A stretch of DNA of 64,000 nucleotides from Byssothecium circinans (taxonomy: Eukaryota; Ascomycota; Dothideomycetes; Pleosporales; Massarinaceae): the NCBI GenBank assembly GCA_010015675.1, contig ML977046.1, positions 96,483 to 160,482 of the forward strand. The letters run 5' to 3'. The translations under genes and the position numbers were made by a program. Numbering within the stretch: the stretch's first letter is position 1; the number at the start of each line of letters is the position of its first letter. A model generated the notes under the pieces. That model was not told the DNA's origin. It searched no databases and worked only from the letters and a program-made list of their open reading frames with translations. Below, piece by piece: positions 1 through 9,192 of the stretch.

Positions 1-3000
1 GAGACCCATTTCGCCGCACTTGAGGGCGGAGAGAAGCATGTGAGTGGCGTCGAGGGAGTGGATGAAGTTGGGAGGGAAGGCTTGCAGCTGTTTGCGCTTG
101 TCGACTGCACCCGTACCACTGCGCTTTGTGACGGTGATTTCCTGCAGATGTGTTTTGACTACCTGCCTGCTCTCTTTGCGGTAGGGCTGCACGACAGGCA
201 TCTTCAACGGCGTGGTCCAGATGATGCTTGTCCTGAATGTCTCGTCGTTCTTGGCAATCTTCTTGGACGCCGCGTCGGTGATTTTCTTGTATTTTGGACC
301 ATATGTCGTGGCTCCGCCGTTGATACGTTCCCTTATCTTTCTTATCTGTTCGGCAGAAATAGACGTTGTGATTCGCTCGCCGCATTCTCCGAGCCAGTAT
401 TGGATTTCCTGAGCACCATTGAATATTTTCCCTAGCGCCGTGAAGATCTTCAGAGCAATATAGAGGGCTGGTTGTGCAAGAGATTTGACCTTGTCAGTGC
501 CTGCGAAGTTGGGAAACACATCTTTCAGCTCTTGCAATACCTGGAGCTTCGCACCCATGAAAGTGACGCCGTAGACGTTGGTCATGACTGTCCGCTTGAC
601 CACCTTGCGGGTAATCTTGTCCTTGACTAAGTTGGCCAAGTCGTGGCCATTGGCGGCATCTTCCGCCACCATTTCCCTCACAAGCTCAGCAACACCGGTA
701 TAAATATCCTGAGGCCGATCTGACGGCTCGAGATTGACCTGGCTGGCTCCGGCGTGGTCTCCACCGAGAGCAGCATAATGCTGAAGACCATTGCACGTTC
801 CGTCCTGGTGGATCGGCAAATGAGAGACATAGCGTGTTGGATCAGCTGAATCCAAAGCGTTCTTCAGCTCCATGCAGCAAGCTAGGCATTGCCATGGGTC
901 CTCAGCCTTGGTCCACCACCGTCGTCCCGTCAGAGGGTTGGTGGCGGAATCATAGATTTCGCTGAGATTGTCCATGGCGAACTGCTCTCGCTCCCGCAAA
1001 CTGGCTTTGTCGAATCCGTAAAGATTGGCAAGCTGAACTTTGAGCCACTGCAAACCCACAACACCTAACTCTTTGCCATTGGCAAATCTAAGTATTCCTC
1101 TCGCCAAATCGGCACCGATGTGGTTCAAGAGAGGCGGAATAGGATACGCTCTGCCACGGAAGTCGACGCTGTGGGGGAAGTATATCCGCTCTTCCTTCAA
1201 GTAGGCTCTCGCAATCTCGAGCTGGAAATTTTGGAAGCACCGCTGTGAATGCTGGCCGGATTTTAGATTTCCCCACTCCTTCAATTCCTTGAGCCACAGT
1301 CCACGTTCAAGGCTCGTTGCGGTGTGCGGAGGTTCAACAGGCCGTTCCGCATCGAATGAACCTGCTACCATGCCGCCGATGGCTTCCTCTTGATTCCAAG
1401 CCTGTGCCATGACCTCAAATACGTCCTTGTTGATTTGCCACGGCACCCTTCCAAGTACATCGAGCCCAGCGAGCACCTTTGTCATGTCACCGTTGGAGAT
1501 GGCTGAGTGGGCATATGCACGCTGCGAAGGGTCGGTACCTCTTGTTCGGATGACGGCAGATCTCTGATTGTGGAAGCCTCCATCATCGAAACTTGTCCAA
1601 GGCTTTGGCTCGAACACCATGGGCAACTTTGTCGTCGTGATGCTGTGCATTGACTCGGTGCGTAGTTTGGTCATGATGTCGCTGTGAGGTGCAACGAAAC
1701 CGAGTTTTTTCCCTTGGATAAATCCGGTATGATGATGGAAAGCGGGCTGGGTATTCGTAATCTGCTCGCCAGTCTTTGGGTCTTGTGCTGAGACCACGAT
1801 CGTCGCCGATTTCAGCATGAGCTCGAGCACGAGTGCACCAATCTTAGTCTTGACCGTCAGGGGAAACCGCTTGGCGACTGATTTATCGTAGTCTAGAGAT
1901 ACATTTTGGTCAGTCGGCCCAGCTGCTGGAGCTGTCGATTCCGTCTTGCCGGCGTTCAAGCTCAGTTTGCTGAGCATCTCTCGTCGGGCTAGCCGACGTT
2001 GTTTTTTCACAAACGCCTTGTGCTTGACGCGGGCCTCCAAGTTGGCTTCCGCTTCAACGTCATCGCCGATTGCAGACGCCAGGATCGACACCTTGAGCGG
2101 GTTTGTCTCGTCTTGGGTACCTTTTGCACAGCTCTGAATGACGCGAGAAACAGTGAGAGCAGCTACTTTCTCAGGACTGCAAGCCTCGAGGAAGGGTCCG
2201 TAGACGTGCTTATCGTCACGCATGTTGTCTTCTGACGGCTTTGCGAGGATTTCTCTGCATTTGGCGATGTCCTTCTTGATGAGGGGTAGGAGCGCAGAGT
2301 ACCATTGCCACATCAAAGCTTGGACGGGCTTGGACTTGATGATGCCATGAACCCCAATGTCCTTCAATTTCTGGTCCTCGACTTTCCATCTCTGAATGGC
2401 AGCATTTGTGGAGTCATTCTCGAGCCGTAGTTGCCGCATGTACGCATACGCGCGGTCTTTCTCTTCCTTCGTTCCTTCCATCTCGTCGGGGTATGGGACA
2501 GCGTTGGTCTGGTCGAACACAGCAAGTGAGTCCTTGAGCGTATGGAGTCCGAGGCCTTTCTGCTTGACTTCGCGGATCTTGTGGGCGGGGTTGGGCAAGA
2601 TTCCATGCTCGACAAGCTTGGCAAGCCCGAGGGGCGTGCTGATTTCAATGTCTTCGCTCATTTCGACCGCTGGTGGTTCCTTGAACTTTTCCGGCTGAAA
2701 TCGGATCAGCGTGTCCCACTCCGTGTCGGAGAAGTCCTCTGAATTGTTGATCTCATCCACCATGTCCGGACTGCACTCCTGCGCCATGTTGAGGTATTTT
2801 TGGATGGCGTCGGTCCGCTCTTGCCCATCCAAAAAGGTCATCGAAGCGCGCAGCAGCGTCACAAATGTGGCTGCGCTGGGCTCAATCGCATTCCGCAACA
2901 CGTGCGCATTATACCACCTCTCAATCTCCTCCATGGACGTCGGCGTCGGATTTTGCTCGGCCAGCTCGAACATGGTCTGTAGAAAGAGGTTATGTGCTTC

Positions 3001-3516
3001 GAGCACTTCGGGCGCATGCATGTTGTACACCCTCATGAGTCTCTCTACGATAGCCGTAGCCCTGTCCATACGGCCAACGCGCAGACAGGCATGTAGGTTC
3101 TGGTAGAGCTCGGTAGGGTCGCCGCCAATGCCGTACCGTTGGGCCGTGGTGGGCACATTGACGTGGTCGCGGAGGATGAGGGGCGTGGAAGGATCCCATG
3201 GATCCAGTTTCGCCAGGCCTGGGGGCTGCAACCGCGACGAGCCCCAAGGCTGTATAAAGTCAAAAGGCATTGCCATGGACGATGAGGGCTGAACGTCGGC
3301 GGTCGTGACGAGGGAGCGCGTTTCGAGCCGTGGAGACAGCGAGGGTATCGATCGAGGTTTCCGCGTCTCATTGAGGTTAGCTGTCATGGGAGTGCTGGCC
3401 GTCCATCGCATCTGCGCATGACAGAGCCGTGGTAGCGTCAATTGCTCTGCCAGTTGTATGGGTGATCGGAACGCATCTCGTCGAAGCTTCCGCCGTGCTG
3501 CTCGCGCGAGCATCAT
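1..3516 (-). CDS. RPO41: Mitochondrial DNA-directed RNA polymerase (5' part, runs off left edge)
   Basis: Single-subunit T7-like polymerase that transcribes the mitochondrial genome in the matrix. One uninterrupted frame of 1172 codons runs leftwards to base 1 with no stop, so the 3' end lies outside the window. Visible motifs in order: a basic N-terminus (MMLARAARRKLRRDAF) fitting a mitochondrial presequence; DFRGRAYP; HQDGTCNGLQH near residue 903, the motif with the first catalytic Asp; RKVVKRTVMTNVYG near residue 980, with the Lys and Tyr of the nucleotide-binding helix; and HSLDATHM at the very edge. The second catalytic Asp (HDSF motif of the family) should lie about 25 residues beyond the window. 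The start at 3516 is preferred for its presequence-like start. An in-frame ATG at 3714 with no stop between would add 66 residues and cannot be excluded. Family assignment is very secure. Confidence 0.95.
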   Translation of the reverse strand, partial: MMLARAARRKLRRDAFRSPIQLAEQLTLPRLCHAQMRWTASTPMTANLNETRKPRSIPSLSPRLETRSLVTTADVQPSSSMAMPFDFIQPWGSSRLQPPGLAKLDPWDPSTPLILRDHVNVPTTAQRYGIGGDPTELYQNLHACLRVGRMDRATAIVERLMRVYNMHAPEVLEAHNLFLQTMFELAEQNPTPTSMEEIERWYNAHVLRNAIEPSAATFVTLLRASMTFLDGQERTDAIQKYLNMAQECSPDMVDEINNSEDFSDTEWDTLIRFQPEKFKEPPAVEMSEDIEISTPLGLAKLVEHGILPNPAHKIREVKQKGLGLHTLKDSLAVFDQTNAVPYPDEMEGTKEEKDRAYAYMRQLRLENDSTNAAIQRWKVEDQKLKDIGVHGIIKSKPVQALMWQWYSALLPLIKKDIAKCREILAKPSEDNMRDDKHVYGPFLEACSPEKVAALTVSRVIQSCAKGTQDETNPLKVSILASAIGDDVEAEANLEARVKHKAFVKKQRRLARREMLSKLSLNAGKTESTAPAAGPTDQNVSLDYDKSVAKRFPLTVKTKIGALVLELMLKSATIVVSAQDPKTGEQITNTQPAFHHHTGFIQGKKLGFVAPHSDIMTKLRTESMHSITTTKLPMVFEPKPWTSFDDGGFHNQRSAVIRTRGTDPSQRAYAHSAISNGDMTKVLAGLDVLGRVPWQINKDVFEVMAQAWNQEEAIGGMVAGSFDAERPVEPPHTATSLERGLWLKELKEWGNLKSGQHSQRCFQNFQLEIARAYLKEERIYFPHSVDFRGRAYPIPPLLNHIGADLARGILRFANGKELGVVGLQWLKVQLANLYGFDKASLREREQFAMDNLSEIYDSATNPLTGRRWWTKAEDPWQCLACCMELKNALDSADPTRYVSHLPIHQDGTCNGLQHYAALGGDHAGASQVNLEPSDRPQDIYTGVAELVREMVAEDAANGHDLANLVKDKITRKVVKRTVMTNVYGVTFMGAKLQVLQELKDVFPNFAGTDKVKSLAQPALYIALKIFTALGKIFNGAQEIQYWLGECGERITTSISAEQIRKIRERINGGATTYGPKYKKITDAASKKIAKNDETFRTSIIWTTPLKMPVVQPYRKESRQVVKTHLQEITVTKRSGTGAVDKRKQLQAFPPNFIHSLDATHMLLSALKCGEMGL

Positions 3517-4266
3517 CTTGAGAGCTTCTTGAGAGCTCTGGGGGGAATTGAAAAAATAGACAAGGAGAAGGAGAGAGGAAACGCTCCAGCAATGCAAGCA
3601 AAGGAATGGAAGCCCCGCGCGAGATGTGGAGGCGCAGATGGAGCTCCTGTGGTGTTCAGAGAGAGTGTGCAAGTGAGATGATGCGCGGCGAAGGAAAAGT
3701 TGCGATGGATTCATCCCTTATGGTAAGCTAGACTTAATCCGACTAGCGTGCTTTTCTAGAAAAATCGCCGCACGGACGCGTCACGACTCGAGATCACGAT
3801 GGAAGGGCATATTCGGTCGGAGCGCTCTGGCATCGTGAGCGATTCTGGGTGATCCAAACGTGATTGGAGGACATTTGTAAGTGGGGGTGGCCGGAGTCAC
3901 GTGTAGGCCGCATGCTGGGCCGTAACACAAACTTTGGACTAGTATGAAATTGAGGGCAACTTGCAGCCTGATGCGACCCAAACTAGGCTGTGTGCGCAAC
4001 AATTAATGTAGTGAGGACTCGCTTGTTCTTTCCCTTGCGAAGATGTATAAGTAGTTGCACTGTATGTAGGCCAATGTGACATTTACGGTTAGAGCGTCGA
4101 TGCAGCTTAAGCAATCTTGCGATCAGCAATACTGACTGGAATTCTACTATCAAATCTCTCTCCTACACACCTTTCCAAGACCCTTTCTTGCCATAATGTC
4201 CCACTCTGCTGATTTCAGTTTGGCTTGGCCGTGACAGTTGTAGCCTGATGATGCTCACGCTTTGCA
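3517..4266. other. Intergenic, between RPO41 start and regulator 3' end
   Basis: No gene seen. It holds the left copy of the inverted repeat (3849-3926) and presumably the RPO41 promoter just right of 3516. Short open frames on both strands here have no family features. Confidence 0.5.
3849..3926 (-). repeat. Left copy of inverted repeat (pairs with 8055-8129)
   Basis: The 45 bases at 3882-3926 are the exact reverse complement of 8055-8099; the core includes CACGTGACTCCGGCCACCCC on the minus strand. Similarity continues outward with small gaps to GTGATCCA at 3849. The two copies lie 4.1 kb apart and bracket the regulator and secreted-protein genes. It could be a terminal inverted repeat of a class II element or one of two independent insertions of a short repeat. 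Confidence 0.85.
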
Positions 4267-5750
4267 TCACAACTTCTGAACGGCCGCCCTTGGCCAATCC
4301 ATCCAAACAGTCCAGGCACTGCCGAGGCATTCATCAATTGCTTGCACCATGTAGCTCGGCTTGCTCTGCCACCACCACCACCTGCTCTTTGCTTCAGATA
4401 GAACAGAGCCAGCCGTAGCATAAAAATATGCCAAAAGGATCAAAGCGATTGGATCATGAGTGTTGACCAGCGCGACGAATTTAGCAGGACAGAACGCCTG
4501 CCATTCCAGGAAGCATAACAACAACTCTAGTGCTTCTGTTCTGGTATCATCCAGCTCCTCGGCTAGAGAGAGGAATGGGGCGAGAGACTCGACACATTCT
4601 TCGTATACCTCTCTGTTTTCGAGAAAGTGGGGAATGGGAGGTAAACCATTGAGGAGATTTATAAAATGTGCAAAAGGCCCTGTAGATGGTACGATTCGGG
4701 GAATGGATCGTCGTGTCAATCGAGGCGGTGCCACTAAAGACTTGAAGACACCACTGTGGGCAGCGCGATGGTGGCTGGCAACGATTGACCGGATACCACG
4801 AAGGAAAGCGAGCGAGCTATCCTGGAAAGGAGTCGTGAGTGGATCCATGTGAACCGTAGAGCAAGCGTGGAAACAGAGCAAGAATGACGCTGCAAGTGCT
4901 GCGTCTTGATTTGCCGAAATGCTACTCTGAAATTGCTTGTTGAAGCTAGAAAGAGCATTATTCAGGTGGTGCGCTTCGAGAAGTCCATAGTTATAAAACG
5001 AGGGACTTTGAGCATAGCGGTGGGTCTCCTGGAGATGTCGGGCGGAGAGTCCGAGTATCGCATGCATAACGAAATCATGCTAAGGTATGTAGTTAGTGTT
5101 TATACGACTTCCCCACCCCATTTTCGGGGTTTTACCTACTTGCAAGGCGAGTTGCAACACGTCCTCAACCCAAATGGATTGACTGCCAATAAGACTAATA
5201 CTGGTAGTGGACTTGAAATGTGCCAAGAGGAAGACACCGTGAGTGTCGAAAACCGGAGCATCATCTGCAATCACCTGTGAAATCTGATATCCATGTGATA
5301 GTGAACTGTGAGGCAAGATGGAAGATGTTTTTTTGGGTTGGGCGGAAGAGCGAGCAGCGTTATCTTGACAGTCGGCTTTTGAGACCGCGGTAATCGACGA
5401 GCGGAATGTGGTGACTTGACTATTCCAGCTTGGCGCGCTAACGATGGAATAGACACAGACATGTGGACCAATCTTACACCGGGAGCAAGGACGCAACTCG
5501 TCACACTAAATATAATCAGCTTTTATTCTAATTCTAACGGCCTGATTTGAATCAAACCAAGTTGACGAACACAAGTGGCCGATTTGATGTATAGGTGCAA
5601 GCATCCTTCACCTGAACTCGATGTTGACTGACTTACCTTGACTCTTCGCTCCTTGCATCTTAGGCAACCTGACCGAGATCTTCCTTTTGATGCTCTAGTT
5701 TTGGCGACAGGATTACCACTTATCTTATTGGACAATTTTGGTACTGGCAT
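4267..5750 (-). CDS. Zn2Cys6 fungal-type transcription factor
   Basis: Three exons: 5750-5637, 5505-5140 and 5079-4267, giving 430 residues. The first intron splits the zinc cluster; splicing GTAAGT to TTTAG gives C29-x2-C32-x6-C39-x5-C45-x2-C48-x6-C55, a textbook binuclear cluster that binds DNA. The second intron (60 bp, donor GTAGGT) joins LQLALQ to HDFVMHAILGLSARHLQ, a motif of the fungal transcription-factor middle region found in Upc2/Stb5-like C6 proteins. The C-terminus is rich in Trp (a WWWW run from 4385 to 4374). Its N-terminus faces the secreted-protein gene at 6856 across 1.1 kb, so it may regulate that neighbour; this is inference. Nuclear location is expected. No truncation is seen. 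Confidence 0.88.
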
Positions 5751-6855
5751 GCTTGGAGTCTTTGCAAATTTGGTTAGCAGTATAGAATGAGCGATAATAA
5801 ATGACGTTGCCCTATCTCCTAATAATCGAGGTGGTAGTGTGGATTGTAGTCAGATGTAGTAAATCACGATTGATATAGATCACACTACGAGCGGGAGGCC
5901 CGGCTAAGGCCAGATTAGTGGACTACGTGTATGGTGGCGCAGTAGGCGATCAATTCTTCATCAGTCTTAGCGTCATTGGAGAGCTTAATCCATTTAAGGA
6001 AAGTTACGAGGTTTGTTCTAGGGCCAAATGGTGGCATTTAATTAGTCAAAAGGCACTCTTGGCGGCACAGATAATACGCTCAAATACTTAGCCCCTGTAA
6101 ATTGGGTGTTCCCAGCATACAAAGGTTCCCTTCTAAGGGTCGATTTAATGTATCTTTCCAGGGATACCTTGCAATCGTAGTTCTCCCCCAATTAACAATC
6201 GCACAGTTGCATTCCAGACCGACGCAGTGTACATAACCATAGAAGCGGACAGTACTCAGGGCGGCATCCTTTAGCGACTCCCTGCTCAAACGAGTTAGAT
6301 CGCTAATGGTTGTTGCCTAATTACGGATGTCTTAGGGTTACAAGTCGAAGCTAGTCTCGAAATCCTTTGCTAGGTGGCTGGCCGATCAGACGGGATCGAT
6401 GCGAACGTAGCGCGAAAAAGGCGACTGGGTTGCGGAATTGCGTACATTCACTTCGCCGACTGAGAAATATAGCTGGCACTCCCCAGTAGAAATCCCGACA
6501 GTTTTATTAGAAGAAGCTAGCTGACTTCGAGGCAGTCAGAGAGGGCATCAGTACACCTTGATATGATAACTGGGGAGCCTAGCACAATGAATATCTCGTA
6601 TGCTTCCCAAAGAAGCATTGCTACTAAAAGGGATCACAATTACATCCAAAATAAGTAACTTACGCTTACGAGGACACATTAACTATGTCTGCTAATATGC
6701 AACGGGGAAGGCAATGCCTCGCTTCTATGTAGGCTTCTTGACTATTTAAAAGCTCTATGCCTCTACATTGTTTGAGTTATCCAATTCCTCGGACACCGAC
6801 AATCTTTCCACAAACAGATAATCCGACTTCATCTTTACTCAACTCCTTGCCAATC
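5751..6855. other. Divergent intergenic region, regulator / secreted protein
   Basis: No convincing gene. It carries both promoters; the right one has a TATA-like ACTATTTAAA at 6741-6750. Confidence 0.5.
6741..6750 (+). promoter_or_regulatory. TATA-like box of the secreted-protein gene
   Basis: ACTATTTAAA lies about 106 bases before the ATG at 6856. Transcription starting some 30 bases downstream would begin near 6775, after the in-frame ATG at 6757, which favours 6856 as the real start. Confidence 0.5.
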
Positions 6856-8010
6856 ATGGCTGATATGTTTCTACTCGCCACTTTTCTGGCATCGGCAGTG
6901 ACTGCTACGAGTCTTGCCAAGCTAGGCTGCACTACCGACACCGTTCATGCCGGGGTCTCCACCAACGGCACCATTCGTATGAATGAAAATCCACTACTAC
7001 CGTTTGATTCTCCGATGACGGATGGATTTAACTCTACGGTTGGAGAGGAGTGGTCATTCGAAGCTGTGTCCGAAGATGGGAAAGCCGGGATGGGTTGGAT
7101 GCTCAGCCGCGGCACAATCGCCGGACACCCCTTGGCCCAACGCTCTATCATCACTATTGTCTGGCCCAACGGGACGAGATATATGGAGTCTGATTTCGCA
7201 GACGTCTCTACAATTCAAATGTGTAAAGACTCGACGATTGGGACATGGTCTAATGAGACCTCGGGGATGAACTGGAGTTTCGAGTCATCCAACGACTACT
7301 CGCATACGGTTGTTACGATCGACTCAGCTACCATCAAAGGGACAATTACATTGGATTCACTGAGTCCTGCTGTTTATCCGAATGGCCTTGCCTACCCTGA
7401 TAGCCGTGGAAACGCCCTGTTCGCACCCTATATCTACTGGGCTGAGACTGTGCCCGTTGCGACCACCGAGGTCAATCTTGTCGTCAATGGGACTCCATAC
7501 ACCACCAAAGGTATCGGGGGTAGAGAGCGCAACTGGAATTCTTTCAATTGGGCCTCGTTGAGCTTGACTTGGAACATGCTTAGGGCGACTGCTGGCCCAT
7601 ATACTCTTATGGCCTGGGTTTATACATCAAAAGTCGACGGGCAGACGTACTTCACCAGCATGATTATGGAAGGAAAGGAAGTGGCATTCCGTACCCAGGA
7701 ACGAGAGGCATCGACAACCAGCACATTCGGCTCGTTCGACCTAGCATACGGCGGAGCTGTCCATTTGACATCGGACCCAAGCGGGGAGCCTTTGCCTCCG
7801 TCAAAGCACACGGGATATGTGCTAGAAATGGTGGATCCAGAGGCCAACAAACATTGGAAGTTCGAGATTGATTACACACAGACTGTGTACTTATTCCCGT
7901 CCAGTAATGTTACAAGGGTTGGTGGATTCGTTGGCGCACTGAAGGGAGGCTTGGTTGGTGGACCTCAGTACTTGGGACGGGCCAGTGGAAATGTGCAGGA
8001 TATGATTTGA
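6856..8010 (+). CDS. Secreted kievitone-hydratase / Diels-Alderase-like (CrtC/lipocalin-fold) protein
   Basis: Single exon, 384 residues. The start MADMFLLATFLASAVTATSLA is a clean signal peptide. The frame is open upstream to 6757, but the longer start buries the signal and probably lies before the transcription start. The body matches the fungal family that includes secreted kievitone hydratase (phytoalexin detoxification) and intracellular Diels-Alderases of decalin pathways: an acidic-hydrophobic first half, then SLTWNMLRATAGPYTLMAWV and a C-terminal HTGYVLEM...HWKFEIDY. Seven N-glycosylation sequons (for example NGT, NST, NET, NWS, NVT) fit secretion, which favours the hydratase-like branch. 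No polyketide synthase or NRPS gene is in the window. Substrate unknown. It is divergent from the Zn2Cys6 gene, and the inverted-repeat copy starts 45 bases after its stop. Confidence 0.75.
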   Translation: MADMFLLATFLASAVTATSLAKLGCTTDTVHAGVSTNGTIRMNENPLLPFDSPMTDGFNSTVGEEWSFEAVSEDGKAGMGWMLSRGTIAGHPLAQRSIITIVWPNGTRYMESDFADVSTIQMCKDSTIGTWSNETSGMNWSFESSNDYSHTVVTIDSATIKGTITLDSLSPAVYPNGLAYPDSRGNALFAPYIYWAETVPVATTEVNLVVNGTPYTTKGIGGRERNWNSFNWASLSLTWNMLRATAGPYTLMAWVYTSKVDGQTYFTSMIMEGKEVAFRTQEREASTTSTFGSFDLAYGGAVHLTSDPSGEPLPPSKHTGYVLEMVDPEANKHWKFEIDYTQTVYLFPSSNVTRVGGFVGALKGGLVGGPQYLGRASGNVQDMI

Positions 8011-8054
8011 GAACGTTACTGGCAATTTCGCAAGTCACTTCTCTATTTCGAAAT

Positions 8055-8129
8055 TGTTACGGCCCAGCATGCGGCCTACACGTGACTCCGGCCACCCCCA
8101 TTCATTTCTCCCAATCACGCCTGGATCAC
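8055..8129 (+). repeat. Right copy of inverted repeat (pairs with 3849-3926)
   Basis: 8055-8099 is a perfect 45-base inverted copy of 3882-3926, followed by weaker similarity to GGATCAC at 8129. It starts 45 bases after the stop codon at 8010. Confidence 0.85.
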
Positions 8130-9190
8130 GGTGAGCCTCACACGATCCACGGACGGGATCACCTCTCAACTATGGTGATCCACCTACTTTATGTACACAT
8201 TCATTCACTAGATAGAACAGTAGCTCTTCAGCTATCAATACCATTAGGGGGCAAGCAGCAGTGGTTGAATTATATCAACAACGTTTGCGAGATGATGTCA
8301 ATGATTGAAATATGATAGGGTTAATATAGTTGCTCCTACATTTTAGCCCTAAGATAATTTAAGCATAAAATGGTGTTGACATGGTGTTAAAAGGCTTCAA
8401 CATGCTTCTAACATAGTGTTATACACTTACTAGCCTACTATTTAGGAAGGAGCTATGATGGGCACTTGCTATTAATACTCATTAACGTTCACTACCTTAC
8501 TACCCTCAGCGCATAGCCCTGGGCTACCTAGTGCAGTGTGGGGATGTTGGTTTTATAGGATATTGACCTCCTGAGCATTCCTGCACCATATGCAGCGTTG
8601 TAGCGTTGATAACCACCTTATACAGCCACTACTAAGCTTGCCAAGGCTTATTGAACACCAAAGAAGGCCCTCTATATAACATATATCTATTATAACATAT
8701 ATTAGGTCTAAAATACGTCACTGTTAAGACATAATTTAGTTAAGATATCACTAACAGCGTGTCAACACCATGTCAGGATTAACACCATGTCAGGATAGAG
8801 ATATATCAAGCCCTAGGATATGACACTTTGTAAGCTATCTCTATAAGCTTTTGAATTTTTGAAAGGATTGCTACACTATCACCAAATTGGAGACGATTTT
8901 GACACTAATTCAACTACTTCTGCGTGCCCCCTACTAGTACTATATAAGTATCGTCTTCGCCTGTACCGTTCCTGGACTCAGACACCGCGCTTAGTGACTA
9001 GTATTGCACACGATATCCCGGTTTACTTGTTAATATAAAAACAAACCTCTGTTCCTGCCTGCCCTATAGTCAGCTCCAGACCCGAGCGTCACAGAATTCA
9101 ATTCCAACGTGTCGGGTGGTGCTAAACACGCTGTGCTAAGGCGTGCGTTAAGCACCTATTGTATTTATAATAACTTAAAATATACACTAG
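8130..9190. repeat. AT-rich decayed repeat region, no intact gene
   Basis: No gene supported. The motif ATGGTGTT occurs twice near 8372-8395, and its reverse complement AACACCAT twice near 8764-8792, suggesting a degenerate inverted-repeat element. A TATA-like CTATATAAG near 8940 followed by pyrimidine-rich sequence could be part of an old LTR, but no primer-binding site or partner LTR was recognised. Confidence 0.35.
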
Positions 9191-9192
9191 TA

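Noticed and set aside
8930..9105. Complete LTR of a retrotransposon
   Set aside because: A TATA-like motif and leader are suggestive, but no partner LTR, primer-binding site or gag/pol remains were seen.
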